Assembly (NCBI RefSeq): GCF_018889995.1
Contig: NZ_CP076547.1
Span: forward strand, 682,001-746,000
Direction of reading: 5' to 3'
From: Subtercola sp. PAMC28395
GTDB taxonomy: Bacteria > Actinomycetota > Actinomycetes > Actinomycetales > Microbacteriaceae
DNA: 64,000 nucleotides
In this document: positions 1-8,971 of the stretch, in pieces
Position numbering within the stretch: the stretch's first letter is position 1
Layout of the letters: every line of letters begins with the position of its first letter
Translations under genes and position numbers: made by a program
Notes under the pieces: generated by a model
Seen by the model: the letters and a program-made list of their open reading frames with translations, nothing else
Database searches by the model: none
Told to the model about the DNA's origin: nothing

Positions 1-42
1 TCTGGGTGAGTGGGTCTGGGTGAGTCGGTCTGGGGGAGTGGA
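1..42. repeat. 14-bp-period G-rich tandem repeat
   Basis: Three near-identical 14 bp units (consensus TCTGGGTGAGTGGG) run head to tail from the window edge to about 42. They lie just past the stop of the sugar epimerase gene. The array may continue to the left of the window. No coding content is seen in 1-101. Confidence 0.7.
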
Positions 43-101
43 TCTGGTGGTGGTCAGGGGTGGTGATGGTGCCGGATGGCGCGCGCGTTCTGACGGAGGG
101 A

Positions 102-1010
102 TCAGTGCGCGAGCTCGGTCGCCGGAGCAATCGAGAACGATGATGTGGCCGCTGCCGCCGCGAGCTGCGTGGCAATGAAGTCGTGAGCGTGGCGTGCCAC
201 GGCCGCGGGGTCGACCCAGGGGTTCCTCCACAGGCCGAGCGTGTGCGAGAGCTCCGGATCGAGCACCGCGCCCGAGAACGACTCGAAGGTGATCGGCCCC
301 GTGAAGTTCGACTCGTTCAGCGCCTTGAAGAGCGCAGGCCAGTCGATGCTGCCCGAGCCGAGGTACCCACGGTGGTTCTCACCGGCGTGGATGTAGGCGA
401 GCAGCGGGCCTGCGACGCGAACCGGAGTGACCTGGTCTGGCTCCTCGGTGTTCACATGAAAGGTGTCGATGTGCACAGCAAGGTTGTCTGCACCGATCTC
501 GCGAATGAAATCGACCGTCTGTTGCGCCGTGTTCAGCAGGTTCGACTCATACCGGTTCACGAACTCGAGACCGATCGTGACGCCTGCGGCCTTCGCCTTC
601 TCGGCCACCCGGCCGAGTACAGCCTGCGAATTCGCCCGTGAGCGAGCCGTGAATGGATGATCGTACTGCCCCATCTTCGAATACGTGACCCCGCCGACAT
701 ACCTCGAGCCAGTGTCACGGGCCAGGGTCACGGCGGCTTCGAGCATCCGCTCGCCTCTGGCGACGACGGAGTCGTCTTCATCGTTGATGTCGGCACTGGC
801 AGGCAGCGCGAGGGAGTAGACGCCCGTGAGCCCGTGGTCGGCGAGGAGTTTCGCGGTCAGGGCGACGTCGATGTTCGGGGCGTCGCCGGCCGGGATCTCG
901 ATGAGGTCGAAGCCGGCCTTGGCGCTCTCGCTGATGGCGTAGGTGGCCGAGGCGGGCGACCAGTCGCCGACCCAGAGGCCGGCGTGGATGCCGATCGGGT
1001 TTGCTGGCAC
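102..1010 (-). CDS. Sugar phosphate isomerase/epimerase (TIM barrel)
   Basis: 302 aa, the usual length for the xylose-isomerase-like TIM-barrel family (AP endonuclease 2 fold) that includes D-psicose/D-tagatose 3-epimerases. Motifs typical of these metal-dependent enzymes are visible: GLEFVNRYESN with a conserved Glu near residue 150, VHIDTFHVNTEE near 182, YIHAGENHRG near 209, and a late Glu in GPITFESF. The start is GTG at 1010, supported by AAGGAG six bases upstream. It is the last gene after the SBP, permease and ATPase genes on the same strand, so it probably acts on the imported sugar or on a product of it. The exact sugar cannot be read from sequence. A 179 bp spacer with a G-rich tandem repeat separates it from the ATPase gene. 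Confidence 0.85.
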   Translation of the reverse strand: MPANPIGIHAGLWVGDWSPASATYAISESAKAGFDLIEIPAGDAPNIDVALTAKLLADHGLTGVYSLALPASADINDEDDSVVARGERMLEAAVTLARDTGSRYVGGVTYSKMGQYDHPFTARSRANSQAVLGRVAEKAKAAGVTIGLEFVNRYESNLLNTAQQTVDFIREIGADNLAVHIDTFHVNTEEPDQVTPVRVAGPLLAYIHAGENHRGYLGSGSIDWPALFKALNESNFTGPITFESFSGAVLDPELSHTLGLWRNPWVDPAAVARHAHDFIATQLAAAAATSSFSIAPATELAH

Positions 1011-1036
1011 GGGTGGCTCCTTGGTGTGAATGGGGT

Positions 1037-1110
1037 GGGGCTGGGTGGGTGGGGCTGGGTGGGTTGGGGCTGGGTGGGTTGGGGCTGGGTGGGTTGAGGC
1101 TGGCTGGACT
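1037..1110. repeat. 15-bp-period G-rich tandem repeat
   Basis: About five units of GGGGCTGGGTGGGTT (first unit 14 bp, last degenerate) fill the gap between the ABC ATPase gene and the epimerase gene. The plus strand carries many GGG runs and could form G-quadruplexes. For the flanking minus-strand genes this is the template strand. The array is non-coding. Confidence 0.85.
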
Positions 1111-1189
1111 GTGTTTCAGGCGTGGCTGTGCTGGGAGATCGTGCTCCGTTCCGAAGAAGAACGGAGCCGGACCCTGGGCGCGCGCGCGC

Positions 1190-1981
1190 CTACGCGGACT
1201 TCGCTCCTGTGATGAGCGACACGAGCTCGTCGGCATCGGTCTCTGCGGTGCGGCGACCGGCGACAGCCAGCCCTCCGCGCATGACCCACACGTGGTTCGA
1301 GAGGCGCATGACCTGGTCGAAGTTGTGGCTGATGAGCAACACCGCCACACCCGAGTCCCGCAGCGTGCGAATGGTCTGTTCGACCTTCTCCGTCTCCTGC
1401 ACGCCGAGGGCCGCGGTCGGCTCGTCCATGATGACGATCTTGCTGCCCCACCCGGCAGCCCTCGCGATGGCGAGTGCCTGGCGCTGGCCGCCGGAGAGGC
1501 GACGCACCTTGCTGGCGACGGGAGGAGAGTTCACGGCGAGGTTGGCGAGCAGGTCGCTGGCGGTGGCCTTCATCTGCTTGCGGTTCAGGGTGCGGAACGG
1601 GCCGAAGCCGTGAGTCAGTTCGCGGCCGAGGAAGAAGTTCTGCCAGACCGTGAGGTCTTCGACGAGAGCGAGGTTCTGCTGCACGGTCTCGATGCCGAGC
1701 TTTCGCGCTTCGTTCGGCGTGCTGAACGACACTTCGGCGCCGTCGAGCGTGATCGTGCCGCCATCGGGCCGGTGGATGCCGGAGAGGCAGCGCACCAGCG
1801 TCGACTTGCCGGCGCCGTTGTCGCCGATGAGTGCGGTGATCTCGCCGCGCAGCAGCTCGATGGAGGCGCCCTTCAGCGCTCGCACACCACCGAATGACTT
1901 GGTGATGCCCTGGGCAGAGAGAATGACATCGGGTGAGTGCGGGTCGACCGGGAGTGCGGCCTGGACGTTGGTGTCGGTCAT
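1190..1981 (-). CDS. Sugar ABC transporter ATP-binding protein (CUT2 family)
   Basis: 263 aa single nucleotide-binding domain. Walker A is GDNGAGKSTL near residue 55, the signature is LSGGQRQALAI near 163, and Walker B is KIVIMDEPTAAL near 182. Most CUT2 ATPases such as RbsA have two fused ATPase domains of about 500 aa. This one has one, like FrcA-type proteins, so it should work as a homodimer. Its ATG at 1981 overlaps the permease stop by 4 nt (ATGA), giving translational coupling. It powers uptake through the adjacent permease. Confidence 0.92.
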   Translation of the reverse strand: MTDTNVQAALPVDPHSPDVILSAQGITKSFGGVRALKGASIELLRGEITALIGDNGAGKSTLVRCLSGIHRPDGGTITLDGAEVSFSTPNEARKLGIETVQQNLALVEDLTVWQNFFLGRELTHGFGPFRTLNRKQMKATASDLLANLAVNSPPVASKVRRLSGGQRQALAIARAAGWGSKIVIMDEPTAALGVQETEKVEQTIRTLRDSGVAVLLISHNFDQVMRLSNHVWVMRGGLAVAGRRTAETDADELVSLITGAKSA

Positions 1982-2967
1982 TTCTTCTGGAACCTCGTGA
2001 GTAGGGCCGCGAGCACAACGACGATGCCCACGGCGAGGGGCTGGTAGAACTGCGAGACACCGAGAAGCGTGAGCCCGTTGGTGAGGGCCGTCAGCAGCAG
2101 TGCACCGATGACGGGGCCGACGATCGACCCCTTGCCGCCTGTCAGGCTCACCCCGCCGAGGACAACAGCGGCGATCGAGTTGAGCAGGTAGGAGGTGTTG
2201 ATCGACGGTTCAGCCGCACCGACGCGGGCCACCAGCAGGATGGCCCCGATTCCGGCGAGCAGCGAACAGATGATGTAGACGGCCATGCGAACGCGGGGGG
2301 CCGCGATGCCGTTGGCCACCGAGCTCTCCTCGTTGCCACCCACAGCCTGCACGTGCAGGCCGAAGCGTGTTCTGAACATCACGAACCAGCCGAGGGCGGC
2401 GATGACGGCGGCCAGGATGACCGGGTAGCCGAAGACTCCGATCGACCCTGTTGTGAACTTCAACAGTTCAGGGCTGTTCACGGTGATGGGCTTGCCGTTG
2501 GAGATGATGAGCGCCAACCCCGTCGCCACCGACAGGGTACCGAGCGTCACGATGAAGTCGGTCACCTTGCCCTTGGCGATGAGGAGCCCGTTGATCACAC
2601 CGATGATTCCGGCCGCGACCAGCGCTGCGAGAATCGAGATGACGATCCCCGCGCCGGCCGACCAGGCCACACCGAAGCCGACAGCACCGAACGTCATCGT
2701 CGCCGAGATCGACAGGTCGATCCCGCCGGTGGTGATGACGAAGGACTGGGCGACCGCCAGGATCACGAGGATCGCGGCGGCCACCAGCATGGCCTTGATG
2801 TTGCCGGCCGTCAGGAACGTCGGCGAGAGAATCGAGAAGACGATCACCAGGGCGACCAGCCCGATGGGAGCCGCGTATTCGGCCCAGAAACTGACGTTGC
2901 GCGCCTGGCCGAGCAGCGCTCTGGCTGGTCTGGGCGGTGCCGCCTGGGTGTGTGTTGCAGTACTCAC
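1978..2967 (-). CDS. Sugar ABC transporter permease (RbsC/FrcC-like)
   Basis: 329 aa integral membrane protein of the CUT2 (BPD_transp_2) family. It has a cytoplasmic Ala/Pro-rich N-terminus of about 28 residues and then eight or more hydrophobic segments. Family motifs include ITTGGIDLSISATMTFGAV near 75 and a later AAVVLGGVSLTGGKGSIVG near 265, the typical RbsC-type GG..L.GG.G loop. It forms the channel with the ATPase (4 nt overlap) and receives sugar from the lipoprotein encoded 62 bp upstream. Confidence 0.92.
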   Translation of the reverse strand: MSTATHTQAAPPRPARALLGQARNVSFWAEYAAPIGLVALVIVFSILSPTFLTAGNIKAMLVAAAILVILAVAQSFVITTGGIDLSISATMTFGAVGFGVAWSAGAGIVISILAALVAAGIIGVINGLLIAKGKVTDFIVTLGTLSVATGLALIISNGKPITVNSPELLKFTTGSIGVFGYPVILAAVIAALGWFVMFRTRFGLHVQAVGGNEESSVANGIAAPRVRMAVYIICSLLAGIGAILLVARVGAAEPSINTSYLLNSIAAVVLGGVSLTGGKGSIVGPVIGALLLTALTNGLTLLGVSQFYQPLAVGIVVVLAALLTRFQKK

Positions 2968-3029
2968 AGGGTTAGCTCGACTTCTCTCGTGGTGTGTTTC
3001 GGTGTGGGGTCAGCGCAGCTGGGTGACTG

Positions 3030-4079
3030 CTACTTCGTGGGAAGCAGGGCGGTCAGCGGGTTCTCGAAGGTGTCGAACGGCTGCGGGAACGCTGTGATCG
3101 CCTTCGCTGCGACGTCGGTGGTGACGAGAGCCGTGGGGGACTCGACCGTTGCCGGCAGGGTCTTGCCGGCCGCCGCTACCTGGCAGGCCTCGACACCGAG
3201 GGTACCGATGGCGTACGGGTACTGTGCGACGGTCGCCGTGAGGCCACCGGCCTGCACCGACTCGAGGGCGTCCTTGTTGCCGTCGACGCTCACAACCACG
3301 ATCTTGCCCGTGAGGCCGGCATTCTCGACGGCCTTCACGACGCCGAGGCCCATGTCGTCGTTCGCAGCGAAGATCGCGGCGATGTTCGGGTTGGCGGCGA
3401 TGATGTCGGTCGCTGCGGTGAGGGCCTTGTCACGGCTCCAGTCCGCGGCGACTTCGTTGACCACGGTCAGGCCGGTGGCGGCAGCTTTGAAGCCGTCGAT
3501 GCGGGCGGCACTGGTGACGTTGCCGGCGACTCCGCCGATGAGCGCTACGGAGGAGCCAGCGGGGACCTTGGAGAGGACGAATGCGCCGGCCTTGCCGCCT
3601 GCAGCGTTGTTGTCTGTACCGATGTAGGTCGAGATCTTGAGGTCGGCGGTCTTGACGGCGTCGGGGTCGAACGGGCTGTCGATGTTGACGATGGTCTTGC
3701 CGGCAGAGGAGATCGGGGCGAGCGCCTGAACGAGGTTCGTACCGCTGATGGGGTTGACGATGAAGCAGCTGAAGTCCTGGCCGGCGAGAGCGGTGAGCTT
3801 CTCGGCCTGGCCGGTGGTGTCATCGGTGGATGCTGCGGCCTGAACCGTCACAGAGACGCCGTTCGTCTTGGCCGTGTCGGTGATCCCGTCGCCCATGGCC
3901 TGGAAGAAGGGGTTGTCGAGTCCCTTGATCACCGCGGCGAAGTTCGTCGAGGTCGCCGCTGCGGTCGATCCGCCTGAGCTGCTGCCCGCGCAGCCAGCCA
4001 GAACCAGCGAGAGGGCGCCGAGGGCGACACCCGCTCCAACGACACGCTTGAATGTTGCATCTTTGCTGAACATTTTCAT
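3030..4079 (-). CDS. Sugar ABC transporter substrate-binding lipoprotein
   Basis: 349 aa periplasmic-binding-protein type 1 (RbsB-like). A lipoprotein signal peptide is clear: positively charged start, hydrophobic stretch, and lipobox LAGC with the acylated Cys near residue 30, followed by a Ser/Gly-rich linker. The mature domain has family features such as GLDNPFFQAMGDG near 50, FIVNPISGTNLVQAL near 105 and IAAIFAANDDMGLG near 235. It is first in the operon and is preceded by the ROK-type promoter/operator region. It captures the sugar outside the membrane; ligand identity is unknown. Confidence 0.92.
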   Translation of the reverse strand: MKMFSKDATFKRVVGAGVALGALSLVLAGCAGSSSGGSTAAATSTNFAAVIKGLDNPFFQAMGDGITDTAKTNGVSVTVQAAASTDDTTGQAEKLTALAGQDFSCFIVNPISGTNLVQALAPISSAGKTIVNIDSPFDPDAVKTADLKISTYIGTDNNAAGGKAGAFVLSKVPAGSSVALIGGVAGNVTSAARIDGFKAAATGLTVVNEVAADWSRDKALTAATDIIAANPNIAAIFAANDDMGLGVVKAVENAGLTGKIVVVSVDGNKDALESVQAGGLTATVAQYPYAIGTLGVEACQVAAAGKTLPATVESPTALVTTDVAAKAITAFPQPFDTFENPLTALLPTK

Positions 4080-4146
4080 CCTTGAGGTGCTGTGGGCACT
4101 ACTGCGTGCCGGGTAAAGTCGAAACTACAGGTACTTTTGTGTTTGT

Positions 4147-4176
4147 GCAATACGAAAGTTGGCTAACTTTAGTCAA
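4147..4176 (-). promoter_or_regulatory. Sugar operon promoter with embedded operator
   Basis: On the minus strand, TTGACT (4176-4171) makes a good -35 box, followed 18 nt later by TATTGC (4152-4147) as a weak -10. The spacer contains a perfect palindrome, AAAGTT-GGCT-AACTTT at 4155-4170. A palindrome between -35 and -10 next to a divergent ROK regulator is what an inducer-relieved repressor site looks like. Promoter activity and binding are inferred. Confidence 0.55.
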
Positions 4177-4228
4177 TCAATGGGTCTATTATCATCGTAA
4201 TCGTTCCTATGACAGTGATGGAGGGCTC

Positions 4229-5401
4229 GTGAAGCTCGTGGAGCACGGTTCCCACATCAGCGACGTGCTGGCCCTCTTTCGCACCCGCGGCGAGTTGAGC
4301 CGCACCGACGTCATGGAGATCTCCGGTCTCTCTCGCTCCACCGTGAACCAGCGCCTCACCGCGTTGACCGCGGCCGGTTTCATCACACCCGTCGGCGGCG
4401 GCGAGTCGACCGGCGGCCGGCCATCCTCCCGCTTCGCCCTCAACCGCTCGCGGGCGATCCTGCTGACCGCCGATGTAGGGGCCTCGGGGTTCGTCGCGGC
4501 CGCCTGCGACCTGAACGGAACCCCGATCAGGCACGTCACCCGCGCCATCAACGTGTGGGAGGGCCCGGAACCCGTTCTGCTCGAGGTGCAGGCCGCCTTC
4601 ACCGAGCTTCGCCAGGGCGAGGAGGTCTGGGGCATCGGTATCGGTGTTCCCGGGCCGGTCGAGTTCGCGGCCGGCTGGGTCGTGAACCCGCCGATCATGA
4701 CCGGATGGGATCACTTCGACATCGTGCACTGGTTCGCGAGCAAGTACGACGCGACCGTGGTCGTCGAGAACGACGCGAATGCCCGCGCCGTGATGGAGTC
4801 GAGGCAGCACGGCATCGACAACCTCATCAGCCTCAAGGTGGGCACCGGAATCGGTTCCGGCCTCGTCTTCAACGGCCAGATCATCCGGGGCAGTGAAGGA
4901 GCAGCGGGCGACGTCGGCCACACCCGCGCGGCGCACGCCGACGATGCTGTTCCACTCCCCTGCCGGTGCGGCAATGTCGGCTGTGTCGAGGCATATGCGG
5001 GCGGCTGGGCGCTCGTTCGCGACCTCGAGGCGGAGGGCATCTCGGTGGAGAACGTCGCCGGGGTCGTCGAGCTCGTGAAGAACGGCGACATCGAGGCTGT
5101 CAGGCTCGTGCGGCAGGCCGGACGGGTGTTGGGCGACGCGGTCGCGGGGCTGGTGAGCATTCTCAACCCCGGCATGATCGTGCTGTCTGGCCAGCTGGCG
5201 GAGTGCGACGAGGTACTGATGTCGGGCATCCGGGAGCGTGTCTACCAGCGGTCGCTGCCCCTGGCGACGCGCAACCTGCGCATCAAGACCTCTGACCTCG
5301 GCGAGCTCGTGGGGGTCTCGGGCCTCGCCCTCATCACCGCCGACCGGATCTTCAGCGCGGGCGAGATCGATGCGCTCATCGACGTGACCCTCGCGAGCTG
5401 A
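4229..5401 (+). CDS. ROK-family transcriptional regulator
   Basis: 390 aa from the GTG at 4229. The frame is open upstream to 4082, but that part crosses the promoter and does not look like protein. GGAGGG at 4220-4225 sits close to this GTG; a GTG at 4238 is an alternative. The N-terminal winged HTH is visible as SRTDVMEISGLSRSTVNQRL (residues ~20-45). The C-terminal sugar-kinase-like ROK domain has GIGIGVPGPVEF, VVVENDANARAVMESR, GTGIGSGLVFNGQ and the zinc-binding CRCGNVGCVEAYAGG near 250. It is divergent from the sugar ABC operon and probably represses it until the cognate sugar binds. Confidence 0.9.
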   Translation: MKLVEHGSHISDVLALFRTRGELSRTDVMEISGLSRSTVNQRLTALTAAGFITPVGGGESTGGRPSSRFALNRSRAILLTADVGASGFVAAACDLNGTPIRHVTRAINVWEGPEPVLLEVQAAFTELRQGEEVWGIGIGVPGPVEFAAGWVVNPPIMTGWDHFDIVHWFASKYDATVVVENDANARAVMESRQHGIDNLISLKVGTGIGSGLVFNGQIIRGSEGAAGDVGHTRAAHADDAVPLPCRCGNVGCVEAYAGGWALVRDLEAEGISVENVAGVVELVKNGDIEAVRLVRQAGRVLGDAVAGLVSILNPGMIVLSGQLAECDEVLMSGIRERVYQRSLPLATRNLRIKTSDLGELVGVSGLALITADRIFSAGEIDALIDVTLAS

Positions 5402-5433
5402 AGCGCGGGTATCGAAACCCTTACCCTTGAGAC

Positions 5434-5928
5434 ATGCCTTCACGCGATGCGCTGCCCTTCCGCTTCGAGCGGGTCGACTACTCCGACCCTCGCGCCGTTG
5501 CCCTGCGTGCTGTCATGGACGACGAACTCGGAGCACGCTACTCGGTCGATGGTGAACCGATCGACGCGCTGACTCTCACGGCCCTCGCCGTGAACCCGAG
5601 CGACGTGCGGGCCACGGTGCTGGTGATCGACCACGACGGCACACCGATCGCCCACGCAGCCCTGCGTATGCTGCGGGGTGACTGGGAGGTCAAGCGCGTC
5701 ATCGTCACGGGCGATCAGCGAGGCCGCGGCATCGGCAGGGCACTGATGCTCGAACTTGAACGCATCGCCAGCGAGGAGGGCGCAGCGCGCCTCATTCTGC
5801 AGACGGGCGACCGCCAACCCGAGGCCGTTGCCCTCTATGAGAAGATCGGCTTCACCCCAATTGCGCTGTACGAACCGTACGCGACAGCGATCCCCTTCTC
5901 GCTCTGCTTCGAGAAGAGCCTCCGCTGA
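5434..5928 (+). CDS. GNAT family N-acetyltransferase
   Basis: 164 aa, one GNAT domain. The acetyl-CoA-binding motif A is VTGDQRGRGIGRALMLELE at about residues 90-108, and motif B follows as LILQTGDRQPEAVALYEKIGF. The substrate is not predictable from sequence. It starts with ATG 32 nt after the ROK gene, on the same strand, so read-through is possible but a functional link is not evident. Confidence 0.85.
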   Translation: MPSRDALPFRFERVDYSDPRAVALRAVMDDELGARYSVDGEPIDALTLTALAVNPSDVRATVLVIDHDGTPIAHAALRMLRGDWEVKRVIVTGDQRGRGIGRALMLELERIASEEGAARLILQTGDRQPEAVALYEKIGFTPIALYEPYATAIPFSLCFEKSLR

Positions 5929-5957
5929 ACCCGCACGAGCGCCAACCGCCAGCGTGG

Positions 5958-6473
5958 GTGCGAAGGGGAGACGAGCAGGTCGCGCGTGCGGTGAACGGGC
6001 ACCTCGGGCATCCGGCGCTCGACCGCGCGGGCGTGGGGCTCTCGACATTCGCCAACAAAGGGGTGCTGTGGTTCAGCATCGCCGCCCTGCTGTGCGTGAC
6101 CGGTAACCGGCGGGCGGCCGTTCGGGGCAGCCTGTCGCTGCTGGCCGCGAGCGCGACCGCCAACCTGGTGGTCAAACGGATGCTCGGCGGCCCCCGACCC
6201 CCGCTCGACACTGTGCGGCAGGCGAGGCGTCTGGCCGATCATCCGGCATCGCCCTCCTTTCCGTCAGGGCACTCGGCCAGTGCCTTCGCGTTCGCCACCG
6301 GGGTCACGCTCGAGCTGCCGTGGATGGGGTTCGTGCTGTACCCCCTCGCGGCGGCTGTTGCGGCCACCCGCCTGCTGGTGGGAGCGCATTGGGCTTCGGA
6401 TGTCGTGGGCGGCGCGACGCTCGGCTCTGTTGTCGCGGTCGCGGGCTCAGCAGTATCGAAGCCGAAACGCTGA
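5958..6473 (+). CDS. Phosphatase PAP2 family membrane protein
   Basis: 171 aa from a GTG start. The three parts of the PAP2 acid-phosphatase signature are present: K-x6-RP as KRMLGGPRPP near residue 73, PSGH as FPSGHSASAFAFATG near 101, and the SR-x5-H-x3-D-like ATRLLVGAHWASDVVGG near 135, where Thr-Arg replaces Ser-Arg. Several hydrophobic segments indicate a membrane protein, probably dephosphorylating lipid phosphates such as undecaprenyl-pyrophosphate or phosphatidate. It follows the GNAT gene by 29 bp and precedes the fluoride channel genes. Confidence 0.85.
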   Translation: MRRGDEQVARAVNGHLGHPALDRAGVGLSTFANKGVLWFSIAALLCVTGNRRAAVRGSLSLLAASATANLVVKRMLGGPRPPLDTVRQARRLADHPASPSFPSGHSASAFAFATGVTLELPWMGFVLYPLAAAVAATRLLVGAHWASDVVGGATLGSVVAVAGSAVSKPKR

Positions 6474-6497
6474 CCGCGACTGTGGTTTGATCGACTG

Positions 6498-7211
6498 GTG
6501 AGCGCACACGGCGAACCCGAGGAGCACGGCGAGCCTGCCGGCTCGCTCGGCGACGCCGTCGATGACTCGTCAGGCGGGTTCGCTGCTTACGAATTCACCA
6601 CGTTGCCCGTCGACTCCGACCTCGTCGACGCCGAATCGGGCGAACCGGCAGTCGGTGACCCGAAGCTCGTTCCTGCCAGTGCCAGGCAGGCAGGCAAACC
6701 GATACACCTGCGGTGGCACTATGCCGGCATCGTCATCGTCGGCGGCACCGTCGGAACGGCCCTTCGCGAGCTGCTCAGCCTGGTCGTGCCCGACCTGAAC
6801 GGTGTCGCACTGGTGATTCTGGGCATCAACGTCGTCGGCGCGTTCCTTCTCGGCGCACTTCTTGAGACCCTGAGCCGCAGCGGGCCAGACGAAGGGCGAC
6901 GCCGACGACTCCGGTTGCTGCTCGGCACGGGCGTGCTCGGCGGGTTCACCACCTACAGCACCCTGGCCACCGGCACAGCACTACTGCTGACGAACGGCCG
7001 ACCGACGGCGGCGACGCTCTATGCCGTGGCGACCCTTCTCGTCGGCGCGGTTGCGACTTTTCTCGGAATCGTTGTCGCTGCGAACCGGCACCGCCGCCGT
7101 TTCGACCCGGGTAGCGGCACCCGCGCCGAAACCGGCAGTCGCCGGGGCGCTGACACCAGCACGGACAACCGCAATCGACCCGACACCTCCGACACGGCGG
7201 GGGGCCGATGA
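6498..7211 (+). CDS. crcB: Fluoride channel FluC/CrcB, long form
   Basis: 237 aa. The core (residues ~75-195) is a four-helix FluC/CrcB subunit, with the conserved Asn in LGINVVGAFLLG and the signature GGFTTYSTLATG. FluC proteins are normally near 125 aa. This one has about 70 acidic extra residues at the N-terminus and about 40 hydrophilic residues at the C-terminus ending in an Asp/Thr-rich tail. Start is GTG at 6498 with no obvious ribosome site; a later start within the extension cannot be excluded. Its stop overlaps the next crcB start by 4 nt. Paired genes usually form a heterodimer that exports fluoride. Confidence 0.88.
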   Translation: MSAHGEPEEHGEPAGSLGDAVDDSSGGFAAYEFTTLPVDSDLVDAESGEPAVGDPKLVPASARQAGKPIHLRWHYAGIVIVGGTVGTALRELLSLVVPDLNGVALVILGINVVGAFLLGALLETLSRSGPDEGRRRRLRLLLGTGVLGGFTTYSTLATGTALLLTNGRPTAATLYAVATLLVGAVATFLGIVVAANRHRRRFDPGSGTRAETGSRRGADTSTDNRNRPDTSDTAGGR

Positions 7212-7585
7212 ACCCGTTGATCTTCGCCCTGCTCTCGCTAGCCGGCGGCCTCGGTGCGGCACTGCGATTCTGGCTCGACGGCTTCGTCAAGAGCCGATTC
7301 ACCGGCGCCTACCCGCTCGGCACGACCATCATCAACGTGTCAGGCTCCCTCATTCTCGGTCTGATCACGGGACTCACGCTGGGCAACCTGGTGCCCCAGG
7401 AACTCTTCTTCATCCTCGGCACCGGCCTGATGGGTGGCTACACCACCTTCAGCACAGCCAGCTTCGAGACCGTGCGCCTCGTACAGCAGAGACGCTGGGT
7501 GGCCGCCCTCATGAACGGTATCGGGATGCTCGTGCTCTCGGTGCTCGCCGCACTCCTCGGGCTCACCCTCGGCCACGCACTCTGA
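7208..7585 (+). CDS. crcB: Fluoride channel FluC/CrcB, short form
   Basis: 125 aa, standard FluC length. It has four hydrophobic helices, the conserved Asn in TTIINVSGSLILG near residue 45, and GGYTTFSTASFETV near 80, whose Phe/Ser/Thr line the fluoride path. The ATG overlaps the upstream crcB stop (ATGA), so the two subunits should be made together and assemble as an antiparallel heterodimer in the cytoplasmic membrane. No fluoride riboswitch was recognised upstream of the pair. Confidence 0.92.
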   Translation: MNPLIFALLSLAGGLGAALRFWLDGFVKSRFTGAYPLGTTIINVSGSLILGLITGLTLGNLVPQELFFILGTGLMGGYTTFSTASFETVRLVQQRRWVAALMNGIGMLVLSVLAALLGLTLGHAL

Positions 7586-7587
7586 GG

Positions 7588-7621
7588 CCGTTCACGTGCC
7601 GACCGTTCACGTACCGACCGT

Positions 7622-7632
<11 letters not shown>
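7588..7632. repeat. 15-bp tandem repeat, three units
   Basis: Three units of CCGTTCACGTGCCGA begin at 7588, 7603 and 7618, just past the crcB stop and running into the 3' end of the convergent permease gene. Period and location resemble the other 15 bp arrays in this window. Confidence 0.75.
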
Positions 7633-8902
<1,270 letters not shown>

Positions 8903-8971
8903 GGGCGAACTTTACGCCAGCCGAGCAACGGCCAGGTGAACGCTTCGCACGGGGGTTTCGCGACGGCCTGC

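Noticed and set aside
6474..6497. Fluoride riboswitch before crcB
   Set aside because: The available gap is 24 bp and the upstream sequence lacks the conserved fluoride aptamer elements.
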